A DNA stretch of 36,753 nt from Lentibacillus juripiscarius JCM 12147. Lineage in GTDB: Bacteria > Bacillota > Bacilli > Bacillales_D > Amphibacillaceae. The notes under the pieces were generated by a model that made no database searches, was not told where the DNA came from, and saw nothing but the letters and a program-made list of their open reading frames with translations. The translations under genes and the position numbers were made by a program. Shown in pieces: positions 26,221 through 34,908 of the stretch. The stretch covers positions 1-36,753 of the forward strand of contig BBCA01000029.1 in assembly GCA_001311805.1 (NCBI GenBank), given 5' to 3'. How positions within the stretch are numbered: the stretch's first letter is position 1; each line of letters starts with the position of its first letter.

Positions 26221-26278
26221 TTGTCCCTCCTAAGCTTTGTTTTATATTCCCCAAAAGGAATAACTGTTATCACATTTT

Positions 26279-26294
26279 ACGGTAAGGGGTATAT
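26279..26294. promoter_or_regulatory. Possible third CstR site
   Basis: ATATACCCCTTACCGT (minus strand) about 60 bases before the rhodanese copy 2 start. It shares ATATACCC with the other two boxes but has a weak second arm, so an internal regulated promoter is only a guess. Confidence 0.35.
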
Positions 26295-26299
26295 AAAAA

Positions 26300-26785
26300 T
26301 TAAATAAATAAACTTATATTTCCTTCTTCTGCTTCCCCAACGTAAGCAGCCACGCCACCGTAATCAATATCATCAAGAAGCTCTTCTTTCTGCAGTCCAA
26401 GCAGATCCATTGTCATGGTACAGGCAATCAATTTAACATCCTGTTCCTGTGCCATCTCAACCAATTGTGGCAGTGGCATAGCATTATGCTTTTTCATCAC
26501 TTTCTTGATCATTTTTTGACCCATGCCCAGGTAATTCATCTTAGAAAGACTCATTTTATCTGTCCCTCGTGGCATCATTTTCCCAAACATTTTTTCCATC
26601 AACCCTTTTTTGACTGGAACCTGATTTTCCTTGCGCAATGCATTCAGCCCCCAGAAGGTATGGAAAATAGTGACCTCATGATCATAGGCTGCCGCTCCAT
26701 TAGCGATAATATAAGCAGCCATTGCTTTATCATAATCACCGCTGAATAAGACGATGGTGGTTTTCTTTTTCTCTGACATATTCAT
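26300..26785 (-). CDS. yrkE: DsrE-family protein YrkE
   Basis: Intact, 161 residues: MNMSEKKKTTIVLFSGDYDK, FHTFWGLNALRK, a Met/Lys-rich insertion (MEKMFGKMMPRGTDKMSLSK), LPQLVEMAQEQDVKLIACTM with the conserved Cys, TMDLLGLQKEELLDDI, and the C-terminal GGVAAYVGEAEEG. This is the longer DsrE form found as YrkE beside YrkF. It probably binds sulfane sulfur or serves as a scaffold for TusA. The ATG at 26785 follows AAAGGAG by five bases. First gene behind the operator at 26830. Confidence 0.9.
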   Translation of the reverse strand: MNMSEKKKTTIVLFSGDYDKAMAAYIIANGAAAYDHEVTIFHTFWGLNALRKENQVPVKKGLMEKMFGKMMPRGTDKMSLSKMNYLGMGQKMIKKVMKKHNAMPLPQLVEMAQEQDVKLIACTMTMDLLGLQKEELLDDIDYGGVAAYVGEAEEGNISLFI

Positions 26786-26829
26786 CCCCTCTCCTTTGGT
26801 ACGAGTTTTCCATATCATTTAACAAATAC

Positions 26830-26849
26830 ATATACCTGTACGGGTATAT
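26830..26849. promoter_or_regulatory. Probable CstR operator 2
   Basis: ATATACCTGTACGGGTATAT: seven-base arms ATATACC/GGTATAT are a perfect dyad around TGTACG. It lies 45 bases upstream of yrkE and just downstream of cstR. CstR/CsoR boxes are of this kind. A weak TTGCTT -35 (26854-26859, minus) precedes it. Confidence 0.62.
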
Positions 26850-26934
26850 AAACAAGCAATAAAAAAGGTTAGCGATAATCACGTAACCTATATAACACCT
26901 TAAAAGAAGATCTAGCTTTTGTCAACACCTTTGT

Positions 26935-27200
26935 TTATCTACTTTTGACAAGTAGGTTGACCGCCTCTTTGATGAGATCCTCGGAGTTTTCGCCGTCCTG
27001 TTTCTCTTCACGGATGCATTGCTCCAGATTCTGGCTGACAATCAGCGCAGCCGTACGGTCAAGGGCATTTCGAACCGCAGTCATCTGTGTGACAACATCG
27101 CGGCATTCCTTCTCTTCTTCCATCATTTTCATCAGCCTCTGACTTGTCCTTCAATACGTTTCACACGGTTTTTTACGTCGGATTCATATTGCATGCTCAT
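26935..27200 (-). CDS. cstR: Persulfide-sensing repressor CstR
   Basis: About 88 residues of the CsoR/DUF156 family. MSMQYESDVKNRVKRIEGQV is the DNA-binding start; after one indel near 27135 comes MKMMEEEKECRDVVTQMTAV. The two sensor Cys are in KECRD and LEQCIRE. The His two to three residues before the second Cys, present in CsoR (RHTKHC), is Asn-Leu-Glu-Gln here, so Cu(I) binding is unlikely and di- or tetrasulfide formation is expected, as in S. aureus CstR. RBS AAAGGAG. It follows the rhodanese-like membrane gene with a one-base gap. Confidence 0.92.
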
Positions 27201-27201
27201 G

Positions 27202-27553
27202 TCACTCCTTTCCTTCGTTTCTCATCATGTGATACCCGATAACGTTTATACGCTTCTGTTTCAAAAACGTGCGCCTAAGTTTTTACCTTCATAATCGGAA
27301 GCGACAATAACAACCTGTTTATCAGTTGGTAATTCATGAATATATCGCTTCAAATAAGGGAGTGGAAGCTGATATGCACATTCGATCGGATCGCGGCATG
27401 ACAGCTGATAGTCCCTCATATCGACAAAACAACATCGTTACTATTATATGATACCGAATGTAACGGCATATTTCCAATACCCGCCACCGGAATATAGCGG
27501 CGATAAACAAGCACCAGTACAAACAATAGAATTAAAATCAATGCCAGTGTCAT
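27202..27553 (-). CDS. Membrane-anchored rhodanese-like protein without catalytic Cys
   Basis: About 117 residues, first gene of the sulfur operon. MTLALILILLFVLVLVYRRY is a signal-anchor helix. The rest has the rhodanese fold outline: VVFVDMRDYQLSCRDPIECA, LPYLKRYIHELPTDKQVVIV, then ASDYEGKNLGARFLKQKRIN. In active rhodaneses the residue after the VxxV strand is Cys (MVCRSGGRS in the neighbours); here it is Ala. Sulfur transfer by that site is therefore not expected; it may bind or sense. The Cys in LSCRD and IECAY could still take part. Two indels (near 27420 and 27264) split the frame. ATG 27553 follows GAGGAG. Confidence 0.72.
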
Positions 27554-27582
27554 GTGCCTCTCCTCTCAAATCGACTGACACC

Positions 27583-27611
27583 ATCATATACCCCCATGCG
27601 TATATTGTCAA
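27583..27611 (-). promoter_or_regulatory. Promoter with CstR operator 1
   Basis: On the minus strand TTGACA (27606-27611), 17 bases, TATGAT (27583-27588). The spacer is almost wholly the box ATATACGCATGGGGGTATAT (27586-27605), so a bound repressor would lie between -35 and -10. It drives the rhodanese-like gene, cstR and the genes behind. Confidence 0.8.
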
Positions 27612-27645
27612 TAGGCGCTTTAAAATACATCCATAACCTAAGGAA

Positions 27646-27856
27646 TTTCGGGCACTCATAACACCGATGAGCGACCTTTTTCGGCGAGTTCGCCCGCTTT
27701 CGGGCACTCATAATACCGATGAGTTACCTTTTCGGCGAGTTCGCCCGCTTTCGGGCACTCATAACACTGATGAGTTACCTTTTCCGGCGAGTTCGCCCGC
27801 ACCGATGAGTTACCTTTTTCAGCGAGTTCGCCCGCATTCGGGCACTCATAACTCGG
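27646..27856. repeat. 52-bp tandem repeat array
   Basis: Units start at 27646, 27698 and 27749 (52, 51 and 52 bp), followed by a partial unit and a last half unit to 27856. Each has CGGGCACTCAT, CGATGAGTTACC and CGGCGAGTTCGCCCG, with short dyads (ACTCAT/ATGAGT, CGGGC/GCCCG). Non-coding, between the sulfur operon and prfC. Confidence 0.87.
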
Positions 27857-27868
27857 TTTGCAACAAAA

Positions 27869-27901
27869 AGCAGGTGTTTTTCTAATCGGAGGATACCTGC
27901 T
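27869..27901 (-). terminator. Hairpin in front of prfC
   Basis: AGCAGGT / ACCTGCT, followed by TTTTTG on the minus strand. No minus-strand gene precedes it, so its purpose is unclear; it may insulate prfC from the repeats. Confidence 0.4.
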
Positions 27902-27920
27902 CCCTTCAATTCACTCATGT

Positions 27921-27949
27921 TTGACGAAACCCTTTCGACGTGCTATCTT
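27921..27949 (+). promoter_or_regulatory. Promoter of prfC
   Basis: TTGACG (27921-27926), 17 bases, TATCTT (27944-27949), about 115 bases before the ATG. Confidence 0.55.
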
Positions 27950-28064
27950 TTGATGGTGATAACTCAGCATAATTAGCTAAACATAAATGACACTCTCCTC
28001 TTTATATACCCCCTTACCTACCTCTTCGGAACACAACAGCATTTCTATAAAGAAGGGATTTTTT

Positions 28065-29649
28065 ATGACGATACAAGATGAAGTAAATAAACGAAAAACA
28101 TTTGCCATTATTTCACACCCGGATGCCGGGAAAACCACCATGACAGAAAAAACTTCTGCTATTCGGGAATCTGATCCGTTCAGCCGGTACCGTCAAAGGG
28201 AAAAAGTCGGGTAAATTTGCTACGTCTGACTGGATGGAAATCGAAAAACAGCGCGGTATTTCCGTCACCTCCAGTGTGATGAACTTCCCGTACGAAGGCT
28301 ATCAGGTTAATATCCTGGATACCCCCGGCCACGAAGACTTCAGTGAAGATACGTACCGGACACTTACTGCTGTGGACAGTGTTGTTATGATTATCGATGC
28401 AACCAAAGGTATTGAAGCACAGACACTCAAATTGTTCAAAGTATGTAAAATGCGGGGAATTCCAATTTTCACATTCATTAATAAACTGGACCGGGAAGGC
28501 CGCGAGCCGCTTGAGCTACTGGAAGAAATCGAGGAAGTGCTAAATATTGAAACATACCCGATGAACTGGCCAGCAGGTATGGGCAAACGGTTTTTAGGAA
28601 CGTTTGACCGGTATGGTAAGCAATTTATCCAGTATAACGGAAATGAAGAAGAAGTTATATCCCATATACAGAGTTGGAAAAACCGGAACACGAGGAGCTT
28701 GTTTCCAACGCAACCTACCAGGCTGCCAACGATGAACTGGCACTTGTTGAAGAAGCGGGCGACAATTTTTCACTTGATGCTGTTTTAGCCGGCGAACAGA
28801 CACCGGTCTTTTTGGCAGTGCACTAGCGCCATTTGGTGTTCAGACATTTTTCGATACATTCATTTCGATGGCACCATCACCAGCACCGCGCAAATCAACG
28901 GAGGGCGTTATTTCGCCGGATAACCCGGACTTCTCCGGATTTGTATTCAAAATCCAGGCCAACATGAACCCGGCTCATCGTGACAGGGTCGCCTTTCTTC
29001 GGGTCTGTTCAGGAAAATTCGAGCGCGGAATGAGTGTCAAACTGGCACGTACCGGTAAACCGATTAAGCTTGCGCAGTCCCAGCAGTTCGTGGCTTCTTC
29101 AAGGGATACAATCCAGGAGGCATATGCCGGAGATATTATCGGCATTTATGACCCGAATGCCTATCAGATTGGGGACACACTGCTGGAAGGGAAGAACCTT
29201 TTCGAATATCAGGAACTTCCGCAATTCCCACCGGAGCAGTTCCAGCGTGTTACTGCCAAAAACGTCATGAAAGCCAAACAATTCAAAAAAGGTATCGAAC
29301 AGCTCGTCCAGGAGGGTGCCATCCAGTTATACAAACACTACCGTTCCGAATCGTATATTTGGGGGCAGTCGGCGAGCTGCAGTATGAAGTCTTCCAGTAT
29401 CGGATGAGGAATGAATACAATGTAGAGGTCGCACTCGAACCAATCGGAGAGCGGGTTCCACGCTGGCTGAAGCACGAGCAAGTAGATCCATCCATGTACG
29501 ACGAGCGCAACATGCTTGTCCGGGACCGTTCTGACAATTATGTCGTCCTGTTTAAAAATGAATTTTCCATGAACTGGTTTAAAGATAATCACCCGGACAT
29601 TGAACTGATTGACCTATTTGACGTCAATCAGTACGACCAGACAACTTAA
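28065..29649 (+). CDS. prfC: Peptide chain release factor 3
   Basis: GTPase of 528 residues that removes RF1/RF2 from the ribosome after termination. [20 protein letters not shown] with the P-loop HPDAGKTT, then [20 protein letters not shown] and [11 protein letters not shown] (switch I), [14 protein letters not shown] (G3), [11 protein letters not shown] (G4), [16 protein letters not shown] (domain II), [16 protein letters not shown], and [15 protein letters not shown]. Four one-base indels break it: extra A near 28148, then near 28675, 28812 (missing T) and 29357 (missing T); restored sequence is continuous across each. One substitution is notable: KTTM where KTTL is usual. AAGGGA precedes the ATG by six bases. 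Monocistronic. Confidence 0.94.
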
Positions 29650-29663
29650 CAGCTTCACCCCCG

Positions 29664-29704
29664 GACACACAGGATTTCCGATGAGATATTCTGTGTGTCT
29701 TTTT
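29664..29704 (+). terminator. Terminator of prfC
   Basis: GACACACAG / CTGTGTGTC with TTTTT directly after, 15 bases past the stop. Confidence 0.85.
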
Positions 29705-29739
29705 AGTGGATTGAGACGAGATGCCGGATAACAGGGGCT

Positions 29740-29907
29740 GACCGGTTGATAGTTGGCGGCGACGGGGTGATAGTCACCGTGGACCGGTTGATAGTTGATT
29801 ACAACTGGTTGATAACCGCGTTAACCGGTTGATATCGACCATAAACGGGTTGATAGTCGCCATTGTCCGGTTGATTTCCTCCCCTATCCGGTTGATATCT
29901 CCAGCAT
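29740..29907. repeat. 21-bp tandem repeat array, CCGGTTGAT family
   Basis: Eight units at 29740, 29761, 29782, 29803, 29824, 29845, 29866 and 29887, all exactly 21 bp apart. Conserved core (A/T)CCGGTTGATA; the other ten or so bases differ from unit to unit. The period equals that of the CTCGAG arrays but the core is unrelated. Confidence 0.88.
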
Positions 29908-29994
29908 CCAGCTGGTATTCGAAACGAAATCGCCTCCCCCACTAGCGAAAAACCTTTATCATAAAGTGAAACTTCAATGCGTGATAAAATTAAA

Positions 29995-30030
29995 GCGGCC
30001 ACCCCAAGGTCAGCACCCAGGAGCGACCGC
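29995..30030 (-). terminator. Terminator of ectD
   Basis: GC-rich hairpin with ends GCGGTCGC and GTGGCCGC, followed on the minus strand by TTTAATTTT, 57 bases beyond ectD. Confidence 0.68.
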
Positions 30031-30086
30031 ATCAGCATCAATGCCGGTTCTGATCAGTCAGGAAAGTTTCCCGGCTGTTCATTTCA

Positions 30087-30983
30087 TTAACTTGTTGTCA
30101 GAATACCGCTTTCCCTTACTGCGATATATTCCGGCCGTTTTTTACCGCCGGAGAATGGTTCGGCCAGACGGTTCTGTACACTATTATACACCATGAATAA
30201 ATTGTTGCGCGGATACGGCGTGATGTTACTCGTTGATCCGTGCATGGTGTTGCATTCAAACAGTGTAATCGAACCTGCTTTCCCGGTTGGCACGGAAATG
30301 CCGCCTCCTGTTTCGGCGAGCCAGCGCAAACTGTCTTCATCCGGAACACCGACTTTTGTTTTTTAAGTGACTCCTTATAATTATTATCCGGTGTTTCCCC
30401 AACACAGCTGACATAATAATTCTGGGACCTCGGTATAAGCATCAAAGGCCCGTTAAAACGTATAGTTGTCGGACAGTGCAATGGACAGGCTGACGGCCCG
30501 CATCCTTGGCATGCCGTCTTCTACATGCCATGTTTCAAAATCAGAATGCCAATCGAATTCCTTCCCTTTGAAACCCGGTTTATAATTAATCCGGGACTGA
30601 TGTATATAGACATCGCTTCCCAGCAGATGGTTGACGATGTCGAGTATCCGCTGATCGTTTGCTACGTCTTTGAAGTAGTTGTCGTCCTTATGCACGTGAA
30701 AAATAGAACGAATGTTATCACTTTCCGGTTCACGGATTACTTTATCGGAAGTGACATCCCTGTTCGAATCCTGCAATTCAAAAATGGCTTCCTGCATACC
30801 TTTCACTTCTTCATCGGAGAAAAAGTTTTCAATTTGCAAAAACCCATTTCGTTCGTAGGAATCAAGCTGTTCTTTTGAAACAGGGGCCTGATTATCCTGG
30901 GATCGATCTGTGTGTATCACAGGATCCTTCCGTTCCAAAATTTCCGGCTGGTCCTTTTTTCTTGAAGGATAGAGATCTTCCAT
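30087..30983 (-). CDS. ectD: Ectoine hydroxylase EctD
   Basis: Fe(II)/2-oxoglutarate dioxygenase that turns ectoine into 5-hydroxyectoine, about 299 residues, the family length. [20 protein letters not shown] is the typical start, then [40 protein letters not shown], the iron ligands in [10 protein letters not shown] (HxD), [20 protein letters not shown], and the distal His in [17 protein letters not shown]. Two indels, near 30475 and 30355, split the frame. ATG 30983 follows GGGGGAG. No ectABC is in the window, so ectoine comes from elsewhere in the genome or by uptake; the transporter gene upstream fits the latter. Confidence 0.94.
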
Positions 30984-31194
30984 TCTAACACTCCCCCTTT
31001 TTTCACTTTTGTTGGATCTATTGTTCAGTTCCCTGGTAAGCCGGGAAACTTCCCTGCGTATGTAAAACGACACCTTTCTCTAAAGTTTAAAACTAATTTC
31101 CTAATTTAAAAATAATTACCAATTGCCCTGTAATAACAAAGTGTACTATGATAAGCTTATTTTGCAAATTTCCTTAAGTAATCGCGCATGCGAT

Positions 31195-31242
31195 AAAAAA
31201 CTGCCCAGGCCGATTGGATTCACACGATACAACCTGGACAGT
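31195..31242 (-). terminator. Terminator of the BCCT gene
   Basis: CTGTCCAGG / CCTGGGCAG stem followed by TTTTTT on the minus strand. The gap 31084-31194 next to it holds only AT-rich DNA and probably the ectD promoter. Confidence 0.75.
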
Positions 31243-31254
31243 CCGTCTTTTCAT

Positions 31255-32740
31255 TTAGGACCAATTTTTCTCTTTATCCTTTTTCAATGCTTTATAAAAA
31301 GAAGCAATCATTAGCAGCATAATAAAAGAAAATGGCAGTGCTGCTGAAATTAGCGCATTTTGCAATGCCTGTAGTCCACCTGTATATAGCAGAACGGCTG
31401 CGATGGTGGACTGAGCCAGCCCCCATGTGAATTTCACCTTTGTCGGCGGCGACATGGATCCGTTGGTCGTCTGCATGCCCAGAACAAAAGTAGCTGAGTC
31501 GGCAGAAGTAATAAAGAATGTACTAATCAAGAGAATCCCCAATACGGACAACACCATGCTCAGTGGAAATTGATCAAACATCGCAAATAAGGCCTGCTCT
31601 TTAGGTAATCCAGCAATATCCGCGCCATTATTTTGTGCTTCAATACCGGAAACACCGAACGTGGAAAACCATATAAAACTAACAACGGTAGGTACAATTA
31701 ACACACCGGATATGAACTCTCGTATCGTGCGTCCTTTTGAAACCCGCGCAATGAATATACCAACAAATGGCGCCCAAGCAAGCCACCAAGCCCAGAAAAA
31801 CACAGTCCAATCAAGCACCCATTGCCGCTGGTCTTCGTCGTTAGGCGCCAATCGGAAACTTTCCCGAGGCAATTGCTGGATATACTCCCCAACCGTATCG
31901 ATTAATGAATTGAAAATATATAGTGTCGGACCAAGAATTAATGTGAACAGGAATAGTGCCGCAGCTAAGCCCATATTAGCATTACTCAAATATCTAATGC
32001 CCTTGCTCAATCCGGTATATGTCGAAATCATAAATAAAACAGTCACAATCAGAATAATAACCAACTGTACCCAGAAGGAAATCGGTATATCAAATAGATA
32101 AGCGATACCGCCATTAATTTGTGTCGCACCAAACCCAAGTGTCGTAGCAACCCCAACAATGGTTGCAAAGACGGCGATAACATCAATAACTTTACCGGCG
32201 AACCCTTTCATGCTTTTACCAAACAGAGGCTCCAGTGACGCACTGACCAACCCCGGCTTTTCATGGCGAAACATAAAGTAAGACAATACCAATGCAATAA
32301 CTGCATAAATGGCCCATGCATGAACCCCATAGTGAAAGAATGTAACACGCAGGGCCTCTTCCATCGCCTCCGTTGTACCAGGTTCAGCCGTCGGGGGGGT
32401 GTTTGGCATAATGGGATACCGGGGACGCGACACCATAGAATACAAGCCCAATTCCCATACCAGCACTGAATAGCATAGAAAGCCATGACGAATAGCTGAA
32501 CTCCGGCTTTTCCCCGGCCTTCCCCAGTCTGATTTTGCCGTACGGACTAAACGCCAAATACAAGCAAAATAAAATAAACAGTGTTACAATCAGCAAATAG
32601 TACCAGCCGAACTTGTCAGATATATACCCCATCACCGCGGCCGAAATATCTTCAAACTGACCCGGCGCAACAACCCCCAATATAGATAAACCAACTGTAA
32701 TGGCCAGCGTAATCCAAAAAACAACCGTCACCTTTTTCAT
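31255..32740 (-). CDS. BCCT family compatible-solute transporter
   Basis: About 494 residues, 12 helices; takes up glycine betaine, choline or ectoine with Na+ or H+. MKKVTVVFWITLAITVGLSI; the glycine motif SAGMGIGLVFYGVASPVSHY; HYGVHAWAIYAVIALVLSYF; the family signature WAWWLAWAPFVGIFIARVSK followed by GRTIREF; FITSADSATFVLGMQTTNG. One indel in a seven-C run near 32394 is the only break. AGGAGG lies 11 bases before the ATG. It stands beside ectD, which suggests that ectoine or hydroxyectoine is among its substrates; the sequence alone does not decide between OpuD, BetT and EctT types. Confidence 0.93.
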
Positions 32741-32928
32741 AACACCTAAAACCTCCTGATAAAATAATTCCCTGCGAACATCTCATGCATCATTAGTTTT
32801 TCATTGTCCCGCCATTCTATACAACGGGACGTGGTCCATTGTCCAACTGTCCGTCCATGCAGATTATTTGAATTGCAGGGCAAATGACGTACACTGTCAT
32901 TAGCATAACGGAAAGAGGCATGACATCT
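32741..32928. other. Divergent promoter region, BCCT and C45 genes
   Basis: Contains a weak TTGAAT-16-TACACT on the plus strand and TTGGAC with TATAGA (19 bases) on the minus strand. Neither is strong. Confidence 0.35.
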
Positions 32929-33976
32929 ATGAAGCACGTATACAGCGACGTTATCCAATACAGAGGAACCCATTACAACTTTGGTTATATGCAGGGTGAC
33001 ATGCTCAAGCATTCCCCTATCCTGCCGAACCGTCAAAAACTATGGGGACCCAAAAAAGATCGTCACTTCCTGATCGATGCGAAAACCGCGCAGGAATTAA
33101 TTATGCAATTTGCCCCAGCCATTTGGGACGAACTGCTTGGTCTCCGTGACGCACTCAACATGACAATGGAAGATGCCATCCGGGAATTTGGAGGATACTA
33201 TTTGGAGTACGGCCTTAGTGGATGTTCCATTCTCACCAGCTCCGATTACATGATACGCAACTATGACAGCCATCCGGCTTCCTACGAAGGGCGGTACATG
33301 ATATTCCAGCCGTCCGACCGGGGCTATGCTGTCATCGGCCCGTCCATGCAGATCACCGGCCGGATTGACGGGATGAATGAAAAAGGTCTCGTGATGGGCT
33401 ATAACTTTACCCACCGCAAACAAGCCAGTGATGGTTTTCTGTGCAATATGATTGGGCGAATCACCCTCGAAACATGTGCAAATGTCCATGAAGCCATCGC
33501 TTTATTGAAAAAATCCCGCATCGCCACTCATTCAGTTATGTTCTATTAGACCGAAATGGAGAATCGTACGTCGTGGAAGCTTCACCAAGGGAAGTTGCAG
33601 CACGGAAATCCAATGTTTGCACAAATCACTTTCATCTGTTGGATAAGGAAAACCGTTACCGCCAGGAAGACTCCCGCCGACGGGAGGAAACCATTCAAAA
33701 GCAGCAGCAGCACGCAACGGATGCCTATCAGGCTTTTAGGATCATGAATGATACAGATAAAGACGTTTTTCAAAAAAATATGACGCATCGGCCGGCACAC
33801 TCCATACAGCTGCTTACTTCCCGAACCAGATGAAAGCATGGTTTGCGATGGGATCGGACCGCAAGCCGGTTATTTTTGATTTTGCGTCGTGGCTGCAAGG
33901 AGAAAAAATACATGCCACACGGATCAAGGGCGAACTTGATCATAAATCACCATTTGTGAACATGGAATTACTGTAA
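32929..33976 (+). CDS. C45-type autoproteolytic peptidase/acyltransferase
   Basis: About 349 residues, Ntn-hydrolase related to acyl-CoA:6-aminopenicillanate acyltransferase and choloylglycine hydrolases. MKHVYSDVIQYRGTHYNFGY begins the protein; the likely nucleophile Cys is in EYGLSGCSILTSS, followed by YMIRNYDSHPASY (Arg and Asn-Tyr-Asp), MNEKGLVMGYNF, and the late VLLDRNGESYVVEASPRE, ending ELDHKSPFVNMELL. Two indels (near 33527 and 33777) break it. Of two ATG, the second (32929) has AAGAGG at ten bases; the first is too close. Substrate unknown; related Bacillus proteins cleave acyl or linear amide bonds. Confidence 0.86.
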
Positions 33977-33989
33977 ACGCTCCATATGG

Positions 33990-34032
33990 CACCTTTATCT
34001 TGAACAAACTTTCACTGATAAAGGTGTTTTTT
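33990..34032 (+). terminator. Terminator of the C45 gene
   Basis: CACCTTTATC / GATAAAGGTG followed by TTTTTT. Confidence 0.86.
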
Positions 34033-34118
34033 ACCTGAAAATACTGCATCCACCTTCCCTGTAATTTCCCAAAATATGTTAGAATAGTTATATTATTTTG
34101 TTGAGAGGGGGATTATAT

Positions 34119-34908
34119 TTGGCTGAAAGAATATTAGCTCTTACTGATTTAACGATGAACTTGGGTGGCAAACGTGTCTTGAATGGCATCAATTTAGATG
34201 TATACCAGGGACAGATTATTGGCTATATTGGCCCTAATGGTGCAGGGAAAAGTACAACTGTGAAGATAATGCTTGGCTTAATGGAAGATTATCAGGGAAC
34301 GGTAGAAATTTTGGGCAAAACATCGCAGCCGGTGACCATACATATAAGCGAAAAATTGGCTATGTGCCCGAGAACGCGGAAATATATGATAACCTCACAG
34401 CAAACGAATATCTAACCTTCATTGGTGAACTCTACGGTTTGGTCAAGGAAGAAGCCGAAGAAAAAGCACGACAATTAATGAATGAATTTGAAATGGAGAA
34501 TGTATTTAATACACGGCTTTCTTCTTTCTCCAAAGGGATGCGGCAAAAGGTTTTAATTATATCAAGCCTGCTGCATGACCCTGACTTACTCTTTTGGATG
34601 AACCGTTAAATGGATTGGATGCCAATAGTGTCATGATCATTAAAGAAATTCTTTCCCAGCTCGCCGCGCAGGGGAAAACAATTTTCTATTCCTCGCACAT
34701 CATGGACGTTGTCGAGAAAATCAGTAACCGGATTGTACTGTTGCTGGACGGGGAAGTCAAAGCAGACGGCAGCTTTGAGGAACTGCGAGAGCAAAATAAG
34801 GAAGGAACACTGGAGGAAATATTTAATCAGCTGACAGGATTTGACGAACATAAAGATGTTGCCGGAAGTTTTGTAGGCATTGTTAATGGAGGATACAGCA
34901 ATGAATGA
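34119..34908 (+). CDS. ABC transporter ATP-binding protein
   Basis: About 263 residues. LAERILALTDLTMNLGGKRV starts at TTG 34119 behind GAGAGGGGG; no ATG fits that site. Walker A is [10 protein letters not shown], the Q-loop region IGYVPENAEIYDNLTANEYL, the signature SSFSKGMRQKVLIISSLL, Walker B LLFLDEPLNGLDANS, the switch YSSHIMDVVEKISN, and it ends GGYSNE. Two indels: near 34352 (SEKIGYVPE) and near 34592 (FLDEP). Its stop overlaps the start of the permease (ATGAATGA), so the two are coupled. Resembles the ATPases of ABC-2 exporters; the cargo is unknown. Confidence 0.87.

Noticed and set aside
21668..27553. Sulfide:quinone reductase gene in the sulfur operon
   Set aside because: No FAD/NAD(P)-binding protein is found on either strand, so sqr, if present, is elsewhere.
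27646..27856. CRISPR-like array
   Set aside because: Units are directly adjacent without unique spacers of constant length, and no cas gene is near. The same holds for the 21-bp arrays.
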